Source of the DNA: Planctomycetota bacterium
GTDB lineage: Bacteria > Planctomycetota > Phycisphaerae > WQYP01
Direction: 5' to 3'
Assembly (NCBI GenBank): GCA_021809365.1
Contig: JAKBAC010000107.1
Span: forward strand, 1-11,894
DNA: 11,894 bases
Shown here: positions 5,767 through 11,728 of the stretch, piece after piece
Numbering within the stretch: position 1 is the first letter of the stretch
Layout of the letters: every line of letters begins with the position of its first letter
Notes under the pieces: generated by a model
What the model saw: the letters and a program-made list of their open reading frames with translations, nothing else
Database searches by the model: none
What the model was told of the DNA's origin: nothing
Program-made: the position numbers and the translations under genes

Positions 5767-8319
5767 TCACCCCCAGCGGACCAGTCCCGGTTCAAAGCGC
5801 AGGGCGATGTTGGGATAATTGGGCAACACACGAACCGCATATCCCTGCTGACCGCATGCTCCGGCACTGATGGCACCGACATACTGAAACACGCCGGGTT
5901 GAATATTCGTGCCAAGGGCCATTTCATGGACACGGGCATTTTGAATATTGCCGAACGCATCCAGTGAACCAAAATAAAGCTCTACCCGCACGTTATCCGC
6001 AGGAATGCTGCCTAGCTCAATGGTGGCAAAAACCTTGATGCTTTCGCCGGCCTTTACGGTGCCGGCACTGGGCGATTCAACGTGCGACACCTTTACATTA
6101 TCCCACAGTTGGCTGATGCGCTGTTTCCATTGGGCCAAGGCGGCGGCTCCGGCTCCGTGGCCCTCCATGAGCTTCATAAACAGATCATGGGCGGGCAGGT
6201 AAAACATTTCCGCATAATTCTGCACCATGCGGTTGGTGTTATACACGGGGCAGATGGTGCGGATGGAATTCTTCATCCGTTTAATCCAGTTCCGCGGCAG
6301 GCCATCGAGGCTGCGGTCATAATACAGCGGCACAACCACGCGCTCCAGAAGATCAAAAAGCTTGCGGCTTTCAATGTCATCCTGATATTCATCGTTGTTG
6401 TAATCTTCGCCGGCACCAATGGCAAAGCCATTATCCTCGGCGGACGCCTCGCACCACCAGCCGTCCAGAATGCTTAAATTCAATGCCCCGTTGATGGCCG
6501 CTTTCATACCGCTGGTTCCTGAAGCTTCCATGGGCCGGCGGGGGGTATTCAGCCATACATCCACACCCTGCGTGAGATAGCGCGCGACATCAATGTCATA
6601 ATCTTCCAGAAATACCATACGCGTACGGACATCTTCGCGTCGGCAAAAATGAATGATTTCCTGAATAAAGCGTTTTCCCCCATCATCACGCGGATGGGCC
6701 TTGCCCGCAAAAACAAACTGCACGGGCTGATTGGAATCTTTAAGGAGTTTTATTAAGCGATCCGGATTGCGCAAAAGCAGTGTGGCGCGTTTGTACGTGG
6801 CAAAGCGCCGCGCAAAGCCGATGATTAATGATTTGGAATCCAGCACTTCGTCCACACGTTGAATATCCAGAGCAGATTGGCCCCGGCGCGTAAGCTGGAG
6901 GCGCAGTCTCTGGCGGGCGAAATGAATCAACCGTTCCTTGCGGCGTTCATGAGCGCGCCATATTTCAACGTCCGGAATTTTATCTGTGCGCCCCCAGATG
7001 CTGTGGTCAGCCGGGCGATCGTTCCAGTTGGCCCCAAGATATTCCTGATACAGCCTGGCGAAGCCTTCACCCAGCCAGGACTGCGTATGGACGCCGTTGG
7101 TAATGTGGCCGATAGGCACTTCCGGAGCAGGAATTTCCGGCCATATCCGCTGCCACATGCGCCGCGATACTTCTCCATGAAGTTTACTGACCCCATTGGC
7201 GTGCCACGCCATGCGCAGGGCCAGCACCGTAACGCCAAAAAACTCACTGCTGTCCTGCGGATTCACCCGTCCCATGGCCATGAGTTCGTCCGGGCTGATA
7301 CCGAGTTTATGGCAATAGCCGGAAAAATATTTTTCAATAAGATCGCGATGAAAGGCATCATTGCCCGCCGGCACCGGGGTGTGCGTGGTAAATACATTGC
7401 TGGCGGACACCATTTCCCGTGCTTCGGCAAAGGTGAGCTTTTCCTGTTCCATCAGCACGCGGCAGCGTTCCAGAGCCAGAAACGCTGAATGTCCCTCATT
7501 CATGTGGCATACCGTGGGGGTAATACCCGCCGCGGCCAGTGCCCGCAAACCGCCAATACCCAGCAGTATTTCCTGGCGAATCCGCATTTCATGGTCGCCG
7601 CCGTATAGCCGCGCGGTGATGTCCCGATCCTGCGGACTGTTAATTTCCAGATTGCAATCCATCAGGTACAGCGTTACACGGCCCACCTGCACCCGCCAGA
7701 CCGCGGCGCGGACTTGGGAATCCGGGTAATCCACGGTGATAACCGCCTGCCGGCCTTCCTGATTTTTCACCTGCGTGAGGCTCATGGAGAAAAAATCATT
7801 TTCCGGATTCAACTCCTGCTGCCAGCCATCAGCGTTGAGCTGCTGATGGAAATATCCTTCACGGTACAGCAGCCCCACCGCCACCAGCGGAATGCCCAGA
7901 TCACTGGCGCTTTTGAGATGATCACCGGACAGCACTCCCAGGCCGCCGGAATAAATGGGCAGGGATTCATGCAGTCCGAACTCCGCTGAAAAATACGCGA
8001 TCACCGGCTTGCGATCCGGATAGCGCTGTTTAAACCAGGTGTTCTGCTGCATGTAGGATTTGAGATCAGAAGTAATGCGGTTGAGATGCGATAGAAATCC
8101 CTCATCTTCCGCTGCAGCGCGCAGTTTATCCTGACCGATGAGATTCAGCAGCCGCACCGGATTATGCCCGGTGGTTTCCCATAAATCCGGGTCCAGACGA
8201 TTAAATAAACTTGCCGCTTCATAATTCCATAACGACCAGAGGTTATAGGCCAACTCGTGCAGCGCTGCCAGTTTTTCCGGCATCGCCGGCACGACGACAA
8301 ACTTGTGAATTGAAGACAT
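5767..8319 (-). CDS. glgP: Alpha-glucan (glycogen/maltodextrin) phosphorylase, GT35
   Basis: The cytoplasmic enzyme releases glucose 1-phosphate from the non-reducing ends of alpha-1,4-glucans, mobilising glycogen. The 850-residue protein has the N-terminal helical segment typical of the bacterial alpha-glucan phosphorylase subgroup (AYNLWSLWN, 24-32; DUF3417-like). GT35 motifs follow: YFSAEFGLHESLPIYSGGLG (109-128), HMNEGHSAF (272-280), THTPVPAGND (312-321), HITNGVHTQSW (405-415), GFARRFATYKR (501-511), FAGKAHPRD (537-545), and EASGTSGMKAAINGALNLS (598-616) with Lys606 as the expected pyridoxal-phosphate lysine. Residues from about 745 form an additional beta-rich C-terminal region. This type is shorter at the N-terminus than animal or E. 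coli phosphorylases and lacks the allosteric phosphorylation segment. AAGGAG sits 8 nt before the ATG. The gene converges on the membrane-protein gene with only 9 bp between the stop codons. No other glycogen gene is in view. Confidence 0.95.
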   Translation of the reverse strand: MSSIHKFVVVPAMPEKLAALHELAYNLWSLWNYEAASLFNRLDPDLWETTGHNPVRLLNLIGQDKLRAAAEDEGFLSHLNRITSDLKSYMQQNTWFKQRYPDRKPVIAYFSAEFGLHESLPIYSGGLGVLSGDHLKSASDLGIPLVAVGLLYREGYFHQQLNADGWQQELNPENDFFSMSLTQVKNQEGRQAVITVDYPDSQVRAAVWRVQVGRVTLYLMDCNLEINSPQDRDITARLYGGDHEMRIRQEILLGIGGLRALAAAGITPTVCHMNEGHSAFLALERCRVLMEQEKLTFAEAREMVSASNVFTTHTPVPAGNDAFHRDLIEKYFSGYCHKLGISPDELMAMGRVNPQDSSEFFGVTVLALRMAWHANGVSKLHGEVSRRMWQRIWPEIPAPEVPIGHITNGVHTQSWLGEGFARLYQEYLGANWNDRPADHSIWGRTDKIPDVEIWRAHERRKERLIHFARQRLRLQLTRRGQSALDIQRVDEVLDSKSLIIGFARRFATYKRATLLLRNPDRLIKLLKDSNQPVQFVFAGKAHPRDDGGKRFIQEIIHFCRREDVRTRMVFLEDYDIDVARYLTQGVDVWLNTPRRPMEASGTSGMKAAINGALNLSILDGWWCEASAEDNGFAIGAGEDYNNDEYQDDIESRKLFDLLERVVVPLYYDRSLDGLPRNWIKRMKNSIRTICPVYNTNRMVQNYAEMFYLPAHDLFMKLMEGHGAGAAALAQWKQRISQLWDNVKVSHVESPSAGTVKAGESIKVFATIELGSIPADNVRVELYFGSLDAFGNIQNARVHEMALGTNIQPGVFQYVGAISAGACGQQGYAVRVLPNYPNIALRFEPGLVRWG

Positions 8320-8327
8320 TCTTCAGG

Positions 8328-8333
8328 CTCCTT
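8328..8333 (-). promoter_or_regulatory. Ribosome binding site of glgP
   Basis: AAGGAG on the minus strand lies 8 nt upstream of the ATG at 8319, a near-consensus Shine-Dalgarno with ideal spacing. It fixes the glgP start. Confidence 0.7.
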
Positions 8334-8419
8334 CGGCGTACGGTTACAACAACTACCATAACAACCACCTCCGCCGTTCCGGACTGGCAACCGGTGACCA
8401 CATCCGTCTACCCAACGGG

Positions 8420-8448
8420 ATTATAAGGGTGCTCTGCCGAGCCTACAA
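8420..8448 (-). promoter_or_regulatory. Sigma-70-type promoter of glgP
   Basis: On the minus strand TTGTAG (8448-8443), a 17-bp spacer and a perfect TATAAT (8425-8420) form a strong vegetative-type promoter. Transcription would start near 8413, giving a leader of about 94 nt before glgP. Confidence 0.6.
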
Positions 8449-8464
8449 ATTACGCGCGACAGAA

Positions 8465-8496
8465 CACCGGGGCGACAGGCCGCCGTCGCCCCGGTG
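8465..8496. repeat. 12-bp GC-rich inverted repeat
   Basis: CACCGGGGCGAC (8465-8476) and its perfect reverse complement at 8485-8496 flank an 8-nt loop AGGCCGCC. The stem is very stable but has no T-run on either side, so it is not a standard intrinsic terminator. It lies upstream of the glgP promoter, not in the glgP leader. It could be an operator, part of an untranslated RNA, or an insulator between the divergent genes. Confidence 0.6.
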
Positions 8497-8729
8497 AAGA
8501 AGGTTTTATCGGCACTGTGATTTAATCGACAAGAATTTTTCCACCTGATTTTTCGCATTGGTGCATGGTCAGCGGGCAGCATACGGACTTTTGCACAACT
8601 TATACACAACGGGTTGGCGTTCCATTATCTGCCCAGAAATTATTCTTACCAGCGAAACCCACGATTTCATTGAACGAAAGGTGCACAAGCAGCCATTCCA
8701 AAATGAACAATGCTCAAAAAATATTTCTG

Positions 8730-8745
8730 TGGCAACGATTTTGCT
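8730..8745 (+). promoter_or_regulatory. Sigma-54 (-24/-12) promoter of the NrtA/NasS-like gene
   Basis: TGGCAACGATTTTGCT matches the sigma-54 consensus TGGCAYRNNNNTTGCW at every fixed position except the Y and R, with the required GG-N10-GC spacing. Transcription would start near 8756, leaving a leader of about 40 nt. Sigma-54 promoters are frequent before nitrogen-assimilation genes, and the gene behind this one encodes a nitrate-binding-type protein. I found no comparable sigma-70 promoter here. Confidence 0.55.
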
Positions 8746-8796
8746 CAATACATGTAGTGGTAAATCTTTGTCCCGACCTTAAGGAATTCGGTTTTC

Positions 8797-9825
8797 ATGC
8801 GTATTGGTTTCATGCGACTCATTGACGCAGCCCCCCTGGTTGTGGCGTCCGCCAACGGCTATTTTGATGATGAAGGCGTGGCGGTGGAAATCGAACGCGA
8901 AGGCGGCTGGATGATCGTGCGCGATAAGCTCACCTACGGCCTGCTGGATGCCAGCCATTCGCTTCTGGGCATGTCGATCATGAGTCAGTTGGGCCGCAGC
9001 GATTTTTTTGAGCCAATGGTGGCGGTAATGAATCTGGGATCCGGTGGAAGCACGCTGGTAGTCTCCACAGAATTAGCCGACTTAGGTGTGGATTGTCCGC
9101 AGACGTTGCGAAGAGTCATTGATTCCGGCCGCCTGGGCCGCAAAATAATATGTGCTCACGTTTCCAGTTTTTCCATGCACCATTATCTGCTGCGCGATTG
9201 GCTGGCCAGTGGCGGCATTGATCCAGACCGTGATGTTCAACTGGTACAGCTTAAGCCCATACTTCTGGCAGACCACATGGCCAAGCATTATGTTGATCTG
9301 TTTTGCGTGGGCGAGCCGTGGGGATCGCTGGCGGAAAGCCGCGGATGGGGACGCATTGCCCTGGCGACAACGGATATATATCCGGATCATCCGGAAAAAG
9401 TATTGCTGACAACCGAATTATGCGCTCGTCAAAAGCCTGAACAGCTCACGCGGATCATCCGGGCACTGATACGGGCCTGCGCCTATTGCCAGGCTCCCGA
9501 ACACCGCCTGGCTTTAGCGGAGCTGCTTTCGCAGCGGGAATATGTCGATGAAAGCCAGGAACTTATTATGCACAGTCTGGAGGCTCAACATCTGGGCTTG
9601 GAACAGGTGCAGCGGCAGCGCGGGCTGAATTGGCACTTCCGCTCCTGGCAACTTGAGCATTGCACGCCCCGCGTAGATCATGTCACCTGGTTTCTTGAAC
9701 AGATGATTCGCTGGGGTCATCTGGCGGCCAGCGCGGATGTACCGGCCATTGCCAACCGATGCGTGCGCACGGACCTTTTCGCCCGCGCCACCGCCGGCCT
9801 GGAAAGCATAGCCGGGACTGCGTGA
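8797..9825 (+). CDS. NrtA/NasS-like (CmpA/NrtA family) nitrate-binding protein without signal peptide
   Basis: The 342-residue protein has the periplasmic-binding-protein fold of the CmpA/NrtA/NasS family, which binds nitrate, nitrite or bicarbonate. Signature stretches are RLIDAAPLVVASANGYF (7-23), REGGWMIVRDKLTYGLLDAS (34-53), SFSMHHYLLRDWLASGGID (123-141) and CVGEPWGSLAESRGWGRIA. The mature fold begins almost at Met1, with no signal peptide or lipobox, so the protein should be cytoplasmic. That resembles NasS, the nitrate/nitrite sensor that restrains the RNA-binding antiterminator NasT (ANTAR), rather than the transporter subunit NrtA. No NasT, permease, ATPase or nitrate reductase gene is in this window. 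The start follows AAGGA by 11 nt, and a sigma-54 promoter lies upstream. It is divergent from glgP. The family is clear; the ligand and the NasS role are inferred from the missing leader. Confidence 0.85.
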   Translation: MRIGFMRLIDAAPLVVASANGYFDDEGVAVEIEREGGWMIVRDKLTYGLLDASHSLLGMSIMSQLGRSDFFEPMVAVMNLGSGGSTLVVSTELADLGVDCPQTLRRVIDSGRLGRKIICAHVSSFSMHHYLLRDWLASGGIDPDRDVQLVQLKPILLADHMAKHYVDLFCVGEPWGSLAESRGWGRIALATTDIYPDHPEKVLLTTELCARQKPEQLTRIIRALIRACAYCQAPEHRLALAELLSQREYVDESQELIMHSLEAQHLGLEQVQRQRGLNWHFRSWQLEHCTPRVDHVTWFLEQMIRWGHLAASADVPAIANRCVRTDLFARATAGLESIAGTA

Positions 9826-9859
9826 GGTGCGTTTAGTAGGGAGGAGTTAGAAGGCCTGG

Positions 9860-9887
9860 GTTACAGGTGACAGGGGACAGGTTACAG
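9860..9887 (+). repeat. Four tandem 7-mers (GKKACAG)
   Basis: GTTACAG, GTGACAG, GGGACAG and GTTACAG follow one another without spacing, giving a 28-bp degenerate tandem repeat. It is a short slippage-prone array in non-coding DNA, too short and too tightly spaced to be a CRISPR. Confidence 0.6.
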
Positions 9888-9944
9888 CGTGAAGAGGAGG
9901 ATGTGGATAATGAGCAATGAATAAAAAATGCGGGGCGCACATTT

Positions 9945-9975
9945 CTTCACAAAGCCGCCGGCTCTGCCGGTGGTG
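9945..9975. repeat. 31-bp REP-like hairpin repeat, copy 1
   Basis: All 31 bases recur exactly at 11577-11607. The core CCGCCGGC-TCT-GCCGGTGG forms an 8-bp stem with one G-T pair and a 3-nt loop, and outer TTCA/TGAA arms add four pairs in this copy. The form and intergenic position fit a REP element. Confidence 0.7.
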
Positions 9976-9985
9976 AAACACGCGG

Positions 9986-10007
9986 AAAAGGTGTCAGGTA
10001 CCTTTTT
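9986..10007. repeat. AAAAGGT/ACCTTTT hairpin, terminator-like
   Basis: AAAAGGT (9986-9992) and ACCTTTT (10000-10006) pair around GTCAGGT, and a T follows. It lies between convergent genes and ends in a T-run on the plus strand, so it could weakly terminate the nitrate-binding-protein transcript 160 bp after its stop. The word GTGTCAGGTACCTTTTT also resembles repeats I recall beside REP-associated tyrosine transposases; none is present here. Confidence 0.4.
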
Positions 10008-10123
10008 GGAGGAAAAAGATTTAATGAATAATGAGTAATGAATAGAAACCGGTACGCGCTGGCGCTAATTCCGAGACCCGGGATGCGGGATCCGATGTTC
10101 CAGTATGCCTTTCTCGCCACCAA

Positions 10124-10150
10124 CTCAACGCTGCCGCATTGAGCTAATGG
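10124..10150 (+). repeat. REP-like repeat, copy C
   Basis: CTCAACGCTGCCGCATTGAG (10124-10143) is identical to copy B, and the CTAATGG that follows is identical to copy A. The imperfect 8-bp hairpin with TGCC loop is intact. Confidence 0.65.
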
Positions 10151-10225
10151 CACATGTCCCGGCCGGAAATGAAACGCTGGCTCGGAAAACCTCCACACAC
10201 TGACGCGGCTTAAACCATCTGTGGG

Positions 10226-11449
10226 TTATGCCGCTGGCGGTTGGTCCAGGCCGAAGGCGGTGTGCACGGCGCGCAGGGCGTTTTCTGCGTCGGCTCGGCT
10301 TACCAGACAACTGATGCGGATTTCGCTGGTGCTGATGTTCTGGATGTTAATTTTCTGATCGGCAAGAGCCTTGAACATGGTGCCGGCCACACCGGCGGCC
10401 TGCTTCATTCCAACTCCGACGACCGACACTTTGGCCATATCTTTTTCATAGGCAGCCGCCCCACCGAGTTCGGCCAGCAATTGCTCCATAACCGGCTTCA
10501 GGTCGGCAACGTCGCCATGTTCCACGGTGAAGCTGATGTTGGCGGTACCGTCATCCAGCACGTTCTGGATAATGTCATCGACCACAATATTGGCCTGCGC
10601 GATGGCGGTAAAAATTCGCGCCACAATGCCCGGGCGGTCCGGAACATTTTTCAACGACACCCGCATCAGGTCTTTTTTTAACGCACAGCCGGAAACGGCA
10701 ATATTTTCCATAGAACTGGTCTCCGCGACGATCCACGTGCCCGGGCGGTCGTGGCCGCTGTTTCGGACATGGATCGGAACATTATATTTTTTGGCAAACT
10801 CCACCGCCCGCGTTTGCAGTACGCCCGCGCCCACGCTGGAAAGCTCCATCATTTCATCATAACTGATGCGATCAATCTTCCGGGCTGTGGGAACAATCCG
10901 CGGATCAGCGGTGTAGACGCCATCAACATCCGTGTAATTTTCGCATACTTCCGCGTTCAGCACCGCACCCAGGGCTACTAAGGATGCGTTGCTGCCGCCC
11001 CGGCCCAGGGTGGTAATGTCTCCATGCTCGTTAACTCCCTGAAAACCCGCGACAATGACAATTTTACCGGCGTCCAACTCGGCGATGATGCGGCGTTTGT
11101 CAATTTCCCGGATTCGGGCCTTGCTGTGAACGGCATCGGTAATCAGCCCGATCTGGGCGCCGGTAAAGCTGATGGCATCATGCCCCTGGGCGTGAATGGC
11201 CATGGCAATTAACGCGATCGTCACCTGTTCGCCCGTGGCCAGCAGTTGATCCAGCTCCCGTTTCGGTGGGTTGGGCGAAACTTGCCGGGCCAAATTAATC
11301 AGCTCATCGGTGGTATGTCCCATCGCTGAGACTACGACGACAACCTGATGCCCGGAGGCTTTCGCGGCAATGACCTTGCGCGATGCAAAATGGATTTTCT
11401 CCGCTGTCGCAACCGACGTGCCGCCAAATTTCTGAACTACAATACCCAT
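10226..11449 (-). CDS. lysC: Aspartate kinase
   Basis: The enzyme phosphorylates L-aspartate, the first step to lysine, threonine, methionine and diaminopimelate. From the ATG at 11449 it has 407 residues, the usual length of monofunctional aspartokinases. The kinase domain shows KFGGTSV (7-13), SAMGHTTDELI (41-51), GFQGVNEHGDITTLGRGGS (135-153) and NYTDVDGVYTADPRIVP (171-187). Two ACT domains follow (about 263-325, starting RVSLKNVPDRPGIVARIF, and about 340-400, starting VSVVGVGM), so feedback inhibition by an aspartate-family amino acid is expected. In GRGGSD the Asp is normally present and considered catalytic (Asp202 in E. coli LysC, from memory); here it is Asn154 (codon AAC). The frame is open upstream to 11545, but that extension is arginine-rich, atypical and overlaps spacer sequence, so I reject it. 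The gene stands alone; no asd or dap genes are in view. Confidence 0.93.
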   Translation of the reverse strand: MGIVVQKFGGTSVATAEKIHFASRKVIAAKASGHQVVVVVSAMGHTTDELINLARQVSPNPPKRELDQLLATGEQVTIALIAMAIHAQGHDAISFTGAQIGLITDAVHSKARIREIDKRRIIAELDAGKIVIVAGFQGVNEHGDITTLGRGGSNASLVALGAVLNAEVCENYTDVDGVYTADPRIVPTARKIDRISYDEMMELSSVGAGVLQTRAVEFAKKYNVPIHVRNSGHDRPGTWIVAETSSMENIAVSGCALKKDLMRVSLKNVPDRPGIVARIFTAIAQANIVVDDIIQNVLDDGTANISFTVEHGDVADLKPVMEQLLAELGGAAAYEKDMAKVSVVGVGMKQAAGVAGTMFKALADQKINIQNISTSEIRISCLVSRADAENALRAVHTAFGLDQPPAA

Positions 11450-11480
11450 ACCGGTTTTCTCACGCCTTGGCAAACCCGTC

Positions 11481-11509
11481 AATTTATCCAATAACAGCCA
11501 AAAACGCAA
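11481..11509 (-). promoter_or_regulatory. Tentative lysC promoter
   Basis: On the minus strand TTGCGT (11509-11504), a 17-bp spacer and TAAATT (11486-11481) have correct spacing but only 3 of 6 and 4 of 6 consensus matches. Transcription would start near 11474, about 25 nt before the ATG at 11449. There is no room for a lysine riboswitch downstream of this site, and I saw none upstream of it. Confidence 0.3.
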
Positions 11510-11576
11510 AAATCGCATGGAGAATTCGGCGGCCGGCCGTGGCAATATTTCCGCCTCGCACGGCCCCGCGGATAAA

Positions 11577-11607
11577 CTTCACAAAGCCGCCGGCTCTGCC
11601 GGTGGTG
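11577..11607. repeat. 31-bp REP-like hairpin repeat, copy 2
   Basis: It is identical over 31 bases to 9945-9975 and in the same orientation. It lies in the spacer upstream of lysC, so the two copies bracket the aspartate kinase gene. The matching stops exactly at both ends; the bases on either side differ between copies. Confidence 0.7.
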
Positions 11608-11655
11608 GAATCTCCCCTCATCGCCCCCGCTGCCGCCCTGCGAATGGATCGTCGG

Positions 11656-11676
11656 CGGAGAACGGGCGTTCCTCCG
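11656..11676. repeat. Imperfect hairpin in the lysC upstream spacer
   Basis: CGGAGAACG (11656-11664) and CGTTCCTCCG (11667-11676) pair over nine positions with a single bulged C. No T-run follows on the minus strand, so terminator function for the DUF1634 gene is doubtful. Two GCCCATGG words lie at about 11701-11721, just after the DUF1634 stop. Nothing coding was found between 11510 and 11728. Confidence 0.35.
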
Positions 11677-11728
11677 TAAAATAACAATGGTAGCCCGGCA
11701 GCCCATGGCGCTTCGGCCCATGGATCAG

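Larger units (their letters stand above)
8320..8796. other. Divergent regulatory region between glgP and the NrtA/NasS-like gene
   Basis: This 477-bp gene-free stretch drives glgP leftward and the nitrate-binding-protein gene rightward. From left to right it holds the glgP Shine-Dalgarno and promoter, a 12-bp GC-rich hairpin (8465-8496), a TGGTGCA half-site (8559-8565), a lone DnaA-box-like TTATACACA (8600-8608), a GGTGCAC (8680-8686), a sigma-54 site (8730-8745) and an AAGGA Shine-Dalgarno (8781-8785). Short plus-strand frames at 8558-8825 show no coding character. Confidence 0.6.
9826..10225. other. Repeat-rich spacer between convergent genes
   Basis: These 400 bp hold no gene. They contain four tandem 7-mers (9860-9887), copy 1 of a 31-bp hairpin repeat (9945-9975), an AAAAGGT/ACCTTTTT stem (9986-10007), two AATGAGYAATGAATA-type words (about 9909-9922 and 10026-10040) and copy C of the CGCTGCCGCATTGAGCTA repeat (10124-10150). 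The nitrate-binding-protein gene and the aspartate kinase gene converge here. Confidence 0.6.

Noticed and set aside
6859..7488. 209-codon plus-strand ORF inside glgP
   Set aside because: It is antisense to conserved GT35 coding sequence and has no family resemblance, so it is a shadow of codon bias.
8600..8608. DnaA-box-like TTATACACA as sign of an origin
   Set aside because: A single box with no cluster, no dnaA/dnaN and no AT-rich unwinding region does not make an origin.
9860..9887. Possible CRISPR from tandem units
   Set aside because: Units are 7 bp with no spacers, and no cas genes are present.
11450..11545. 32-codon N-terminal extension of aspartate kinase
   Set aside because: Aspartokinases begin within a few residues of KFGGTSV; the extension is arginine-rich, atypical and enters repeat-bearing spacer.
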